A stretch of 64,000 nt of DNA from Teredinibacter haidensis (GCF_014211975.1 NZ_CP060084.1:3731001-3795000); one strand, 5' to 3'; shown: positions 26,364 to 35,304, counted from the first letter of the stretch. Program-made: numbers and translations. The notes: generated from the sequence alone by a model not told the origin.

Positions 26364-27647
26364 ATGACCTGGAACCACTTCGTTACCCGTATAGGTATCG
26401 CTCTGCTGCTTGCTTTAACTCTCGCCACCGGCTGTACCGTTAATCAAGTAACCGGTAAGCGTCAGCTCAGTATGTCATTTTCTGAGCAGGTTCAAATCGG
26501 TAGTGAACAATACGGTCCTGCTCAGCAGCAACAGGGTGGGCGTTACAGTGTCGATCCGGACGTGAATGTTTACATCAACCAAGTGGGGCAGGCCGTCGCG
26601 GCCCCCAGCCCCGTGCGGCTGCCATTCGAGTTTGTTGTCCTCAATAACGATGAGCCCAACGCCTGGGCATTACCTGGCGGAAAAATCGCCATCAATCGTG
26701 GGCTGCTGGTGATGCTGGAAGATGAAGCCCAATTGGCAGCTGTCCTCGGTCACGAGGTCGTACATGCCGCCGCCGAACACTCCGCCAACCAGATGCGAAC
26801 CGCTCAAATTATCGGCATTGGCGTATTGGTCGCCGGCGTGGCCGCAGAAAAAATGGAAAATGAAAACGCCGCGCTAATTGGCCTTGGCGCGGCCGTTGGG
26901 GCTCAAGCATTCCAAGCCCGCTACGGCAGAAACCAGGAGCTAGAGGCGGATAACTTTGGTATCGACTATATGGTAACCGCTGGCTACGATCCCATGGCCT
27001 CGGTAGAGTTGCAGCAAAAATTTGTTGAACTTTCGGCCAATCGCAATAACAATTTTTTGAACAACCTTTTCGCCAGCCACCCACCTTCGCAGGAAAGAGT
27101 CGATAAAAATAAGGCAAAAGCGGCTCAATTGCCGTCCGGCAAGCGTAATCGCTCAGCGTTTCAACGCGCCATCGCACAGCTGAAAAAAGATCAGCCTGCC
27201 TACAACCAACATGTAAAAGCCCTGGCCGCTGCCACGAATGAAGATTACGAGCAGGCTCTGTCCTTAACCAATAAAGCCATTAAATCTCAGCCGAACGAAT
27301 CGCTGTTTTATATCACCAAGGGCAAGATTCTAATGGCCCAAAACCAAGCAAAAAGCGCGCGCGATGCTTTTTCCAAAGCCAATAGCCTCAACCCCGATTA
27401 TTTTATGGGCCAACTGGGGCTGGGTTTAAGCGAGATGAAATTAAAACGCTATACAACAGCAAAACCGGCCCTGACTCGCAGTTACCAGCTATTACCGACA
27501 TCAATTGCCGTTTTTAATCTCGGAGAGATCGAAGTGCAGCAGGGTAATCGCAGCCAGGCCATCGAGTATTTTCGCAAAGCCGCAAATGAAAACAGTGAAG
27601 TGGGCAAGGCCGCCCAGCAGCGTATACAGGAATTAACAGGAGAATAG
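26364..27647 (+). CDS. M48-family metalloprotease lipoprotein with TPR repeats
   Basis: The ATG at 26364 has an AAGGA-rich ribosome site and starts a lipoprotein leader (TRIGIALLLALTLATGC); the longer frame from 26211 runs back over the divergent gene. The 427-residue product has the zinc motif HEVVH at residues 130-134 and the third-ligand helix 'QELEADNFGIDYM'. The C-terminal half holds TPR-like helical repeats ('YEQALSLTNKAIKSQPNESLFYITKGKILMAQ', 'AKSARDAFSKANSLNPDYFMGQLGLGLSEMKL'). It resembles BepA/YfgC, periplasmic proteases with TPR domains that control outer-membrane protein assembly and quality. It differs in carrying a lipid anchor. Confidence 0.9.
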   Translation: MTWNHFVTRIGIALLLALTLATGCTVNQVTGKRQLSMSFSEQVQIGSEQYGPAQQQQGGRYSVDPDVNVYINQVGQAVAAPSPVRLPFEFVVLNNDEPNAWALPGGKIAINRGLLVMLEDEAQLAAVLGHEVVHAAAEHSANQMRTAQIIGIGVLVAGVAAEKMENENAALIGLGAAVGAQAFQARYGRNQELEADNFGIDYMVTAGYDPMASVELQQKFVELSANRNNNFLNNLFASHPPSQERVDKNKAKAAQLPSGKRNRSAFQRAIAQLKKDQPAYNQHVKALAAATNEDYEQALSLTNKAIKSQPNESLFYITKGKILMAQNQAKSARDAFSKANSLNPDYFMGQLGLGLSEMKLKRYTTAKPALTRSYQLLPTSIAVFNLGEIEVQQGNRSQAIEYFRKAANENSEVGKAAQQRIQELTGE

Positions 27648-27655
27648 AAAGGCTT

Positions 27656-27686
27656 AATCACTCCGGCAACAGTTGCCGGAGTGATT
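27656..27686. terminator. Strong hairpin between convergent genes
   Basis: AATCACTCCGGCAAC is followed after one base by its exact reverse complement, giving a 15-base inverted repeat nine bases after the M48 protease stop and twelve bases beyond the small lipoprotein's 3' end. It probably terminates or protects transcripts from both sides. There is no proper T-run, so it is not a textbook intrinsic terminator. Confidence 0.6.
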
Positions 27687-27697
27687 ATATCGGCAGG

Positions 27698-27901
27698 TTA
27701 GCAGGCAAAATTTCCGTCTTTTCGACGTCGTTCACATTCTTTTCGAACATTCTCGCAAGCGGTGACTTTTCCGGGGGATGTTGGATTTCCCATCACACAT
27801 TCATCATTTTTCGCCGCCAACTCCTGGTTGCTTAAACCTCGTAAGCCCCCTTCACACGCTGCGAGTACGGCAACCATTAACAATGCACTTAACAATTTCA
27901 T
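27698..27901 (-). CDS. Small predicted lipoprotein, Cys-rich
   Basis: The ATG at 27901 begins MKLLSALLMVAVLAACEGG, a good lipoprotein signal with lipobox LAAC, giving 67 residues and a mature part of about 52. The mature part has four further cysteines ('DECVMGNP', 'ACENVRKECERRRKDGNFAC') that could form two disulfides in the periplasm. The frame upstream to 27934 adds unlikely residues. No family was recognised; similar tiny lipoproteins with even Cys numbers are common in gammaproteobacteria. Confidence 0.65.
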   Translation of the reverse strand: MKLLSALLMVAVLAACEGGLRGLSNQELAAKNDECVMGNPTSPGKVTACENVRKECERRRKDGNFAC

Positions 27902-28070
27902 GATACTAATAAGCCTCCGATAATTCATTACCATGACAACTAATGACGACAGGCTGTTTCCCCTGCCGCAACCCCTTCAGTGTAGTCCAAGACGACGCCT
28001 GTAGCTCACAACTCCCAATCTGGCAGCGGTTTTACCACTGTTTCCGACCATAATCAGCAAGAATTCGCAA

Positions 28071-28316
28071 ATGCCGCGATGCTCCCGCCCTCGCGGCATA
28101 CGACCGCCACGGATGGCGGAAATGCCGAAATTGCAGGAGCAAATTTCGGTCTACATCCTGTGGCCGCCGCTCTCGGCCATCCTTGGCCTACGCGGCATAC
28201 GACCGCCACGGATGGCGGAAATGCCGAAATTGCAGGAGCAAATTTCGGTCTACATCCTGTGGCCGCCGCTCTCGGCCATCCTTGGCCTACGCGGCATACC
28301 TACATCCTGTAGGCAT
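28071..28316. repeat. 99-bp tandem repeat, two exact copies plus truncated third, rich in dyads
   Basis: Copies at 28092-28190 and 28191-28289 are identical over 99 bases. A third begins at 28290 but jumps after ten bases to an internal segment (CTACATCCTGT), as if internally deleted. Each copy holds hairpin arms: CCGAAATT/AATTTCGG, CCGCCA/TGGCGG and GGCC-rich arms. The array is preceded by ATGCCGCG (28071-28078), which pairs with CGCGGCAT at the start of copy one. Because 99 is divisible by three, spurious ORFs read through it. It looks like a dispersed intergenic palindromic element amplified in tandem. Confidence 0.9.
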
Positions 28317-28342
28317 AAAAAAGGCGAGCACTGGGCTCGCCT
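28317..28342 (-). terminator. Intrinsic terminator of the porin gene
   Basis: On the minus strand AGGCGAGC pairs with GCTCGCCT over a five-base loop and is followed directly by a T-run (the A-run at 28317-28322 on the plus strand). It lies about 25 bases after the porin stop codon. Confidence 0.88.
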
Positions 28343-28366
28343 TTGATTTGTAAGATTCTGAAACAA

Positions 28367-29287
28367 TTAGAACTTCAGAATACCACCGGCACCTACGAAG
28401 GTGTCTTCAGTTCCAGCATCAGACTCATTGCTGGATATGTAACTGGTGATGGTGAAGTTTTTGGTCATACGGTAGTCAAGACCAACACTCGTGGTGGTTC
28501 CACCTTCTTCTTTAATATCCGAAGCGCCGTACTGGGCTTTCAGATCGAGCTTATTGATGGCAACCTTGGCAGACACCAACCATGCATCCACAGAATCAGT
28601 ATCATCTGCAGGCTCTCGGGTTTCGTACAGGCCGCCCAGCTGAACACCATTGAAGGTATAGGCTCCGACTAAACGCGTTGCATTGGTATCTTCTTCTTTT
28701 ACATTGGAGTCGTGTGCCAACGCCAAGTAAACGCCACCTTGACTAAAAGTCGCAGAAGCCGATACGCCGGAATCAGTTTCTGCATCTTCAGACGCAATAT
28801 ATTGAATATTACCTTTAAAGCCACTCAAAGAGGGCGTGCTGTAAGCAACGGAGTTACCTAAACGCTGGTCATTTTTGGTCAGCATTTCAGCAATATCACC
28901 GACGAGGTCACCGAACACATCAATTTTGCCCTGTGCGGACTTGAATGGTGTGTCGAAGGTACCAACTTTAACCAAACCGAAATCACCTTTCACACCCAGA
29001 AATGAATTACGCTGGGTGAAGGTGTCATTGTAGTTGCCTTTATCTTCTTTGGTGTCAGGAGAGACGCCAAGTTCATATTGATAGACAACCGTCAGGCCAT
29101 TCTCAGTCGCTTCTTCACCTTTAAAACCGATACGGGAAGCATTGTTTTTAACTTCGAAAATGGATTCGTCTCCGTCATCGAAAGCGTGGAGAGTTAAATT
29201 CACCTTGCCGTAAATATCGACGTCTGCGGCATTTGCAGAAACAGCCATCGTACTGGCAATAACAGCGGCTAAGATTTTCTTGTTCAT
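28367..29287 (-). CDS. Gram-negative general porin, probably phosphate-regulated
   Basis: A 306-residue outer-membrane beta-barrel protein starting at the ATG at 29287 (GGGGAAT site). The signal peptide MNKKILAAVIASTMAVSANA is followed by 'ADVDIYGKVNLTLHAF', the classic first strand of Porin_4/OmpC-like trimeric porins, and later 'NNASRIGFKGEEATENGLTVVYQYELG' and 'RNSFLGVKGDFGLVKVGTFDTPFK'. It ends in Phe (GAGGILKF), the signal recognised by the BAM machinery. It is shorter than OprP-type phosphate porins. It has its own terminator and lies after phoU; the Pho box at 29384-29412 implies induction on phosphate limitation. Confidence 0.92.
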   Translation of the reverse strand: MNKKILAAVIASTMAVSANAADVDIYGKVNLTLHAFDDGDESIFEVKNNASRIGFKGEEATENGLTVVYQYELGVSPDTKEDKGNYNDTFTQRNSFLGVKGDFGLVKVGTFDTPFKSAQGKIDVFGDLVGDIAEMLTKNDQRLGNSVAYSTPSLSGFKGNIQYIASEDAETDSGVSASATFSQGGVYLALAHDSNVKEEDTNATRLVGAYTFNGVQLGGLYETREPADDTDSVDAWLVSAKVAINKLDLKAQYGASDIKEEGGTTTSVGLDYRMTKNFTITSYISSNESDAGTEDTFVGAGGILKF

Positions 29288-29383
29288 AGGATTCCCCAAA
29301 TTATGGATTGATATTCCCAGATTGCCCGAATGACTTCGAACAACCCAATTATTTCAGTTGAATGAATTATTTGTGGCGACTAT

Positions 29384-29412
29384 ATGTATACGTTATGACT
29401 ATTATATGACAG
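29384..29412 (-). promoter_or_regulatory. Pho box upstream of the porin gene
   Basis: On the minus strand the site reads CTGTCAT-ATAA-TAGTCAT-AACG-TATACAT: three seven-base direct repeats at exactly 11-base spacing, the first a perfect match to the PhoB half-site and the second a close one. It is about 97 bases before the porin start codon, a normal distance for PhoB activation. Confidence 0.78.
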
Positions 29413-29560
29413 GGAGGGGTAAAAGGCTGAAGAACAACTAAAACAACCGCCCAAATATCGTTAAAAGTCTCCGTTTTATTTTGGTGCACTCCAACCGGCA
29501 CTTTCGGGGAAGAATAGATCAATTGCCGCAGTTCGCCCGGATTTAAATCAATCGGCCAAA

Positions 29561-29588
29561 AAAAAAGGCACCCAAAGGTGCCTTTTTT
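29561..29588 (-). terminator. Bidirectional intrinsic terminator after phoU
   Basis: GGCACC and GGTGCC pair over the loop CAAA, extended by A-T pairs to a stem of about twelve, with a T-run on both strands. It lies about 20 bases after the phoU stop and separates the pst-phoU operon from the porin unit. Confidence 0.88.
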
Positions 29589-29606
29589 AAAAAGACGGTG
29601 AATAAC

Positions 29607-30326
29607 TCAGCGTGAATCGTTCAATTGTTCTTCAATATCTTTCAACGACACATGACGAACATCGGTGCCGCGTACCAAGTAGATAACATGCTCGGCAATA
29701 TTGCGAGAGTGATCGCCTATACGCTCCAACGAGCGCAGTGCCCAAATAATATTCAATACGCGAGAAATGCTGCGTGGATCTTCCATCATCTGGGTGACCA
29801 TTTCACGCATGGCTGATTTATACTCGCGATCGACGTAGCGGTCGTCACGCATCACTTTTATCGCCGCGCGAACGTCAAAGCGGGCAAATGCATCTAATGC
29901 CGCATTCAACATTTTTTGAACGTTGGTGGACATATGACGAATTTCGATAAAACCCTGTGGCGCAAAATCGGTATCACCCAATTCCAATGCCATACGGGCA
30001 ATTTTTGAGGCCTCATCACCAACGCGTTCCAGATCGCGGATTGCTTTGGTCACGCTCAAAACCAAACGTAAATCCGAAGCGGCTGGCTGGCGGCGGGCCA
30101 GAATTTCAGTACATTCCGCATCAATTGAAACTTCGCGACTATTCACTTCGTTTTCGGACTGCATCACTTTTTCTGCCAAATCGGCATCAGCATCCTGCAA
30201 CGCCTGCACCGAGTCCCGCAATTGATCTTCTACCAAGCCCCCCATTTCCAGCAGTGAACTGCGCAATTGCTCTAGGTCAGCATTAAACTGCTGGGAAATA
30301 TGTTGGTCGAGATTCATGGTTTCCAT
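29607..30326 (-). CDS. phoU: Phosphate transport/signalling protein PhoU
   Basis: A 239-residue all-helical protein, the usual length, made of two three-helix PhoU repeats. 'LLEMGGLVEDQLRDSVQALQDADADLAEKVMQSENEVNSREVSID' and 'DLERVGDEASKIARMALEL' form the first; 'RSLERIGDHSRNIAEHVIYLVRG' in the second carries the conserved E-x-x-x-D metal-binding pattern seen in both. PhoU links Pst transporter state to PhoR, repressing the Pho response when phosphate is plentiful. It is the last gene of pstSCAB-phoU, 17 bases after pstB. Confidence 0.97.
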   Translation of the reverse strand: METMNLDQHISQQFNADLEQLRSSLLEMGGLVEDQLRDSVQALQDADADLAEKVMQSENEVNSREVSIDAECTEILARRQPAASDLRLVLSVTKAIRDLERVGDEASKIARMALELGDTDFAPQGFIEIRHMSTNVQKMLNAALDAFARFDVRAAIKVMRDDRYVDREYKSAMREMVTQMMEDPRSISRVLNIIWALRSLERIGDHSRNIAEHVIYLVRGTDVRHVSLKDIEEQLNDSR

Positions 30327-30343
30327 GTTTCGGATCCTGTTGG

Positions 30344-31252
30344 TTAACCAAAGCGGCCGGTTATGTAAGCTTCTGTCAATTCGTGGTCGGGCGTTGTAAA
30401 TACTTTTTTGGTGGCATTTACTTCTACCAGATTACCCAAGTGGAAGTAAGCCGTACGGTGAGAAACACGCGCGGCCTGCTGCATTGAGTGTGTCACAATA
30501 GCGATAGTAAAGTTTTGGCTCAATTCTGCAATTAATTCTTCAATTTTTGCCGTAGCAATGGGATCCAACGCTGAACACGGCTCATCCATCAAAATTACTT
30601 CTGGACTTACAGCAATAGTACGGGCGATACACAATCGCTGCTGCTGACCACCTGACAATCCTGTACCAGGCTGATGCAGGCGATCCTTAACTTCCTCCCA
30701 CAGACTCGCACGACGCAAACTGGTTTCGACAATTTCATCCATTTCTGAACGTCGCCGCACCAAACCGTGAATTTTTGGGCCGTAGGCCACATTTTCATAT
30801 ATCGATTTAGGGAAGGGATTGGGCTTCTGAAATACCATTCCAACCCTTGCCCGCAGAGGAACAACATCTAACTTAGGGCTATAGATATTTAAGCCATCCA
30901 AGGATAGCTCTCCTTCCACACGACAGGTCTCAATGGTGTCGTTCATACGGTTCAAGCAGCGTAAAAATGTTGATTTACCACAGCCAGATGGACCGATCAT
31001 CGCAATCACTTCGTTCTGTGCAATATCCAGGTTTACATCGAAAACCGCCTGCTTCTCCCCGTAAAACACATTTACGCCACGCATGGTGAATCTCGGGTTT
31101 TCCACAAAAGGAATACCGACGGTGTCTGCTTTCTGGTGTCCCTCAACAACGGAGGGAACCACGGTTCTTTCATTCATTTTTACTGTCTCTTGCGGCAAAA
31201 CTTGGGTTTCTGCGCTAGCAGGCCTTTCTATGCTTTCAGTGATGATTTCCAT
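30344..31252 (-). CDS. pstB: Phosphate ABC transporter ATP-binding protein PstB
   Basis: A 302-residue ATPase. The ABC domain begins near 'FTMRGVNVFYGEKQAVFDVNLDI'; Walker A is GPSGCGKSTFLR, the signature LSGGQQQRLCIAR, and Walker B VILMDEPCSALDP, with the switch His in 'IAIVTHSMQQA'. The N-terminus has about 55 extra residues relative to the ~260-residue enteric PstB; part may be a wrong start, since an ATG at 31177 is also possible. The protein powers high-affinity phosphate import through PstCA. It sits between pstA and phoU. Confidence 0.97.
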   Translation of the reverse strand: MEIITESIERPASAETQVLPQETVKMNERTVVPSVVEGHQKADTVGIPFVENPRFTMRGVNVFYGEKQAVFDVNLDIAQNEVIAMIGPSGCGKSTFLRCLNRMNDTIETCRVEGELSLDGLNIYSPKLDVVPLRARVGMVFQKPNPFPKSIYENVAYGPKIHGLVRRRSEMDEIVETSLRRASLWEEVKDRLHQPGTGLSGGQQQRLCIARTIAVSPEVILMDEPCSALDPIATAKIEELIAELSQNFTIAIVTHSMQQAARVSHRTAYFHLGNLVEVNATKKVFTTPDHELTEAYITGRFG

Positions 31253-31279
31253 GCTTGTGTTCCAGTTGCTTGCACCCGT

Positions 31280-32569
31280 TTACCAGCGTCGTTCCAGACG
31301 CTTGCGCAACCAGATTGCGAGGGTGTTCATAGTTATCAGAAACGCCAAGAGAACCATAATGGCGGCAGAAGTACGCTCCACAAACGCTCGCTCGGGGCTA
31401 TCCGCCCAAAGAAAAATTTGAACGGGCAACACGGTAGAGGGGTCGGTAACGCTTCCCGGAACATCCACAATAAAGGCAACCATACCAATCATCAGCAGGG
31501 GCGCAGTTTCTCCCAACGCCTGCGCCATACCGATAATAGCACCTGTCAACATGCCCGGCATTGCCAGCGGCAGTACATGCTGCAGAATCATCTGCATCTT
31601 GGAAGCGCCCATACCCAGAGCAGCTTCTCGAATGGACGGCGGTACCGCTTTAATTGCTGCCCGGCTGGAGATAATCACAGTAGGCAAGGTCATTAAGGTT
31701 AAAACCAACCCCCCCACGAGCGGGATGGAGCGTGGCATACCGAAAAAGTTGAGAAAGATGGCCAAACCCAATAAACCGAAAATGACCGAGGGAACGGCAG
31801 CAAGGTTGTTAATATTGACCTCAATAAAATCCGTAAACCTGTTGCGGGAGGCATACTCTTCCAGATAAATAGCTGCCGCCACGCCAATGGGAAAAGACAG
31901 CATTCCAGTGACCAGTAGCGTTAGCAGGCTACCCAACAATGCACCAAGAATACCCGCCTGCTCCGGCTCTGCCGAATCGCCAGAGGTAAAGAAAGTGCGA
32001 TTAAAGTTCATGTGAATACGGTCTTGCTGCACCAATGTTTCAATCCAGCCGACCTGCTCCTTGCTCAGGCGACCCATAAACGGATCGCCGTCTTCGATGC
32101 TTTTCACATAGGTGTCCACATCGTCGTCGGCCAATATCTCCACTGTCACCGACTGGCCCAACAGCTCCGGATTATCGGCAAGCTGGTCACGCAGGTGATA
32201 GGCTGCGCCGTAGCTAGTCAGTGCGTAGAGCTTTCGTTTGCTACTGCGCCCACTAACGTCACTAAACTGCTGCAACAAACCCTTGCGGATAATGCCGGCA
32301 AAATTGCCCTGCAACAGCTGATCTTCATTGACTTCAGTGATTTCTAACACAGAGGGATCGAAAACCACTTCAAGCTCGATATAGGTTTGCCGAAACGCGC
32401 CCATGCCATTACCGATAATATCGGTGAACAAAACGATCAATGCGACAATGCCCACGCCAACCGACATCATGCCAAACAGCTTAAAACGCCGTTCTGCCGC
32501 ATAACGTTTTTTCAGACCTTTTTCTACCAACGCCGAGGCGCTGGGATTCGATTTATTCGTATTGTTCAC
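31280..32569 (-). CDS. pstA: Phosphate ABC transporter permease PstA (long form)
   Basis: A 429-residue permease starting with GTG at 32569, overlapping the end of pstC by 17 bases. The N-terminal ~190 residues contain one membrane helix ('LFGMMSVGVGIVALIVLFTDII') and a large extracytoplasmic insert, as in the DUF3333-containing PstA proteins of Pseudomonas; enteric PstA is near 296 residues. The C-terminal half is the normal six-helix MetI-like permease domain with the EAA loop 'IREAALGMGASKMQMILQHVLPLAMPG'. With PstC it forms the phosphate channel. Confidence 0.96.
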   Translation of the reverse strand: MNNTNKSNPSASALVEKGLKKRYAAERRFKLFGMMSVGVGIVALIVLFTDIIGNGMGAFRQTYIELEVVFDPSVLEITEVNEDQLLQGNFAGIIRKGLLQQFSDVSGRSSKRKLYALTSYGAAYHLRDQLADNPELLGQSVTVEILADDDVDTYVKSIEDGDPFMGRLSKEQVGWIETLVQQDRIHMNFNRTFFTSGDSAEPEQAGILGALLGSLLTLLVTGMLSFPIGVAAAIYLEEYASRNRFTDFIEVNINNLAAVPSVIFGLLGLAIFLNFFGMPRSIPLVGGLVLTLMTLPTVIISSRAAIKAVPPSIREAALGMGASKMQMILQHVLPLAMPGMLTGAIIGMAQALGETAPLLMIGMVAFIVDVPGSVTDPSTVLPVQIFLWADSPERAFVERTSAAIMVLLAFLITMNTLAIWLRKRLERRW

Positions 32570-33953
32570 GGTATTTTCTCACCACATAAAGGGCAACGTA
32601 GTTGAGGATCAGGGTGACGATAAAGAGCATCAACCCCAGAGCAAATGCGGCCAGTGTCTTCGGGCTGTCAAATTCTTGATCGCCCACCAGCAAAGTAACA
32701 ATTTGTACGGTAACCGTCGTAACAGAATCCAGAGGGTTGGCGGTTAATTTGGCTGCAAGGCCAGCCGCCATCACCACAATCATGGTTTCGCCAATGGCCC
32801 GGGACGCCGCCAGCAGCACCCCCCCCACAATACCGGGTAGAGCTGCAGGAATAACCACCTGACGAATCATTTCGGATCGGGTTGCACCCAGGGCCAACGC
32901 TCCATCGCGCAGAGACTGCGGCACAGCATTAATTACGTCATCCGACAAGGATGAAATAAACGGAATAATCATCACCCCCATCACCAGACCCGCTGCCAAC
33001 GCGCTTTCGGAGGTAACGGTAACCCAGTTATCCAAACCCACAGCCAAGGCAACATCACGAATAAAAGGAGCCACCGTAATAGCGGCAAAGAAGCCATATA
33101 CCACAGTAGGAATACCCGCCAACACCTCCAGTAGAGGCTTAATTAGGGTGCGAACATTTCGCGGGGCATATTCCGATAAGTAGATGGCCGACATCAGCCC
33201 CGTAGGCACTGCCAACAGCAGGGCGATAAAGGCGATCAAAAGGGTGCCCGCAAACAGTGGAACGGCACCGAAACTACTGGAGCCTGCGACCTGATCTTTG
33301 CGAATGGCTGTTTGAGGGCTCCATTCAAGCCCAAACAGGAATTCGCTCAGGGGAACCGAATGGAAGAAACGCAAGGATTCCACCAGTACGGACATCACAA
33401 TACCGACGGTGGTAAGAATCGCCAGAGAGGCACATCCCAGTAGCGCAAAGCGAAAAACGTTTTCCACATGGGAGCGCGCCCTTAAATGGGGATTAATCCG
33501 CCACCAGGTGATTGCACCAAAAACCACCATCAGTGATAACACCAACACACCCACCAACCAGCGGCTGTAGTTAGTCAGCGTTTGAACCCGCTCCACCGCC
33601 GTAGCCATATAGGCGGGGACGCCATCACTGCTCATTTGCCCCGAAGAAAGATTATAGATCTGATTAAGTAACAAACCTTTTGCCGACTCATCACTGAAAT
33701 CAACATTGCTGGGCAGTTCGCTGAGCACAAAACTTTCGATAATGCTGGTATCGAACATTTCCCACAACGCCAGCACTACCAGGGCCGGGACCGTTGCCCA
33801 CAACGCGGTAAGCACGCCATAATAATAGGGCAGCGAATTCAGGTAGCGGGTACCACCAACTGACGACGAAACCGCCAATGAGCGGTTGCGACCGAAGAAG
33901 AAGGTTGCCAGAAACACGGCGCCCATCAAAATTGTTAATACCCAAATATCCAT
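32553..33953 (-). CDS. pstC: Phosphate ABC transporter permease PstC (long form)
   Basis: A 466-residue permease, longer than the ~320-residue enteric protein. The first ~200 residues include helices 'IWVLTILMGAVFLATFFFG' and 'YYYGVLTALWATVPALVVLALWEMF' with an extracytoplasmic insert; the MetI-like domain starts near 'LFAGTLLIAFIALLLAVPTGLMSAIYLSEYA'. The EAA loop 'SLRDGALALGATRSEMIRQVVIPAALPGIVGG' contacts PstB. It pairs with PstA for phosphate uptake. A hairpin at 33987-34009 lies between it and pstS, and its 3' end overlaps pstA. Confidence 0.96.
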   Translation of the reverse strand: MDIWVLTILMGAVFLATFFFGRNRSLAVSSSVGGTRYLNSLPYYYGVLTALWATVPALVVLALWEMFDTSIIESFVLSELPSNVDFSDESAKGLLLNQIYNLSSGQMSSDGVPAYMATAVERVQTLTNYSRWLVGVLVLSLMVVFGAITWWRINPHLRARSHVENVFRFALLGCASLAILTTVGIVMSVLVESLRFFHSVPLSEFLFGLEWSPQTAIRKDQVAGSSSFGAVPLFAGTLLIAFIALLLAVPTGLMSAIYLSEYAPRNVRTLIKPLLEVLAGIPTVVYGFFAAITVAPFIRDVALAVGLDNWVTVTSESALAAGLVMGVMIIPFISSLSDDVINAVPQSLRDGALALGATRSEMIRQVVIPAALPGIVGGVLLAASRAIGETMIVVMAAGLAAKLTANPLDSVTTVTVQIVTLLVGDQEFDSPKTLAAFALGLMLFIVTLILNYVALYVVRKYREQYE

Positions 33954-33986
33954 ACAGCGATATGCCTCTGTACGTTAAAGTCGACA

Positions 33987-34009
33987 AAGCCCGACATCCG
34001 GCCGGGCTT
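33987..34009 (-). terminator. Hairpin between pstS and pstC, possible attenuator
   Basis: On the minus strand AAGCCCG pairs with CGGGCTT over nine bases, in the 164-base space between pstS and pstC. Only a weak T-rich tail follows. Such hairpins can let the binding protein be made in excess of the permeases, by partial termination or 3'-end protection of pstS mRNA. Confidence 0.5.
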
Positions 34010-34117
34010 CATAAGAAAACTAACTGTAACCTGCAATTGTTAAGGAATCTTTTCTAAAAGCCCCCTCATTTGCCTGTTCGGCCGGCATTATAGTCATTAC
34101 AGGTAAATAGCCCACAC

Positions 34118-35161
34118 TTATAAGGATTTAAGTGCTTTCATTCCTTTCACTGCGCCACCAATACTGGCACGCTCGTCTTCAGACAGTGGAATCATACCCT
34201 TGTCAGCCAAGTAACCTTCTTCACCCCAGGCTCTTTCGCTGGTGAACTCAGCCAGGTACTCGGTAATGCCAGGGATCAAGCCAACGTGAGCTTTCTTCAC
34301 GTAGAAGTAAAGTGGACGGGATACCGGGTAGCTACCATCGGCAATGGTTTCAAAAGTCGGCTGCTCTTCATCGATGTTAGAGGCTTGGACTTTATCGCTG
34401 TTCTGATCCAGAAAGCTAAAACCAAAAATTCCCAGGGCATTTTTATTAGCATTCAGTTTTTGAACGATAAGGTTGTCGTTTTCACCGGCTTCAATAAAGG
34501 AGCCATCTTCACGAATAATATGGCAAATTTCCTTGTACTTGGATTTATCAGTCTTTTTCAGCGCCTTGATCCAAGCAAACTTCTGACAACCACCTTCCAT
34601 CGCCAACTCAACAAACGCATCGCGAGTACCGGACGTAGGGGGAGGACCAAGCACTTCGATCTTGGTAGCAGATAACGTTGGGTTAACGTCTTTCCAGGTT
34701 TTGTAAGGATTATCAATCAGCGTTTCAGAGCCGTTGGGGTTAGGCACCTTCTTGGCCAGCGCCATAAACAGATCTTTGCGAGATAAGTTAGCACGGTCAG
34801 CTTTAACGGAGTTGGCAATAACAATACCGTCGTAACCAATCAGCACTTCAACGATCTCGGTAACTCCAGCAGCCTGACAATTATCAAATTCAGCCTGTTT
34901 GATACGGCGGGAAGCATTGGAGATATCGGGGAAATTTACACCCACGCCGCCGCAAAATTGCTTGAATCCACCGCCAGTGCCGGTGGACTCAACCGTTGGC
35001 GACTTGAATTTGGTTGCTTTACCGAAACGCTCGGCAACAACTTTAGAAAACGGGAAGACGGTAGAAGAACCTACAATACTGATAGAATCACGCGCAGCAA
35101 ACGCAGAAGATGCTGCAACAGTAGTAGCCGCGGCCAGAGTCCAAACCAGGAATTTATTCAC
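34118..35161 (-). CDS. pstS: Phosphate-binding periplasmic protein PstS
   Basis: A 347-residue binding protein starting with GTG at 35161; AGGAGG lies five bases upstream, so the start is firm. The signal peptide 'MNKFLVWTLAAATTVAASSAFA' is followed by 'RDSISIVGSSTVFPFSKVVAERFGK', whose GSST and the later 'TGTGGGF' and 'PPTSGTRDAFVELA' are phosphate-contact motifs. It is the PstS form common in Pseudomonas-like and marine bacteria. It delivers phosphate to PstCAB in the inner membrane. The Pho box at about 35305-35333 lies upstream, and the promoter region is shared with the divergent TRAP genes. Confidence 0.96.
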   Translation of the reverse strand: MNKFLVWTLAAATTVAASSAFAARDSISIVGSSTVFPFSKVVAERFGKATKFKSPTVESTGTGGGFKQFCGGVGVNFPDISNASRRIKQAEFDNCQAAGVTEIVEVLIGYDGIVIANSVKADRANLSRKDLFMALAKKVPNPNGSETLIDNPYKTWKDVNPTLSATKIEVLGPPPTSGTRDAFVELAMEGGCQKFAWIKALKKTDKSKYKEICHIIREDGSFIEAGENDNLIVQKLNANKNALGIFGFSFLDQNSDKVQASNIDEEQPTFETIADGSYPVSRPLYFYVKKAHVGLIPGITEYLAEFTSERAWGEEGYLADKGMIPLSEDERASIGGAVKGMKALKSL

Positions 35162-35304
35162 GATAACCTCCTTAAGAGATTTGTTTTATTGGAAATAATC
35201 AGACCCGACGTTTCAACACCCAGCCGCCGAACCCATAGAATTATTAACGAAAGTTGGCGCGAAAATTACGCGGGCTCTTTCCGTGTCTGTATGGAAGGCA
35301 TCCT

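Noticed and set aside
28071..28346. Plus-strand ORF of 91 codons across the tandem repeat
   Set aside because: It exists only because the repeat unit is 99 bases, a multiple of three; a second frame is open for the same reason, there is no ribosome site, and the peptide is just the repeat translated.
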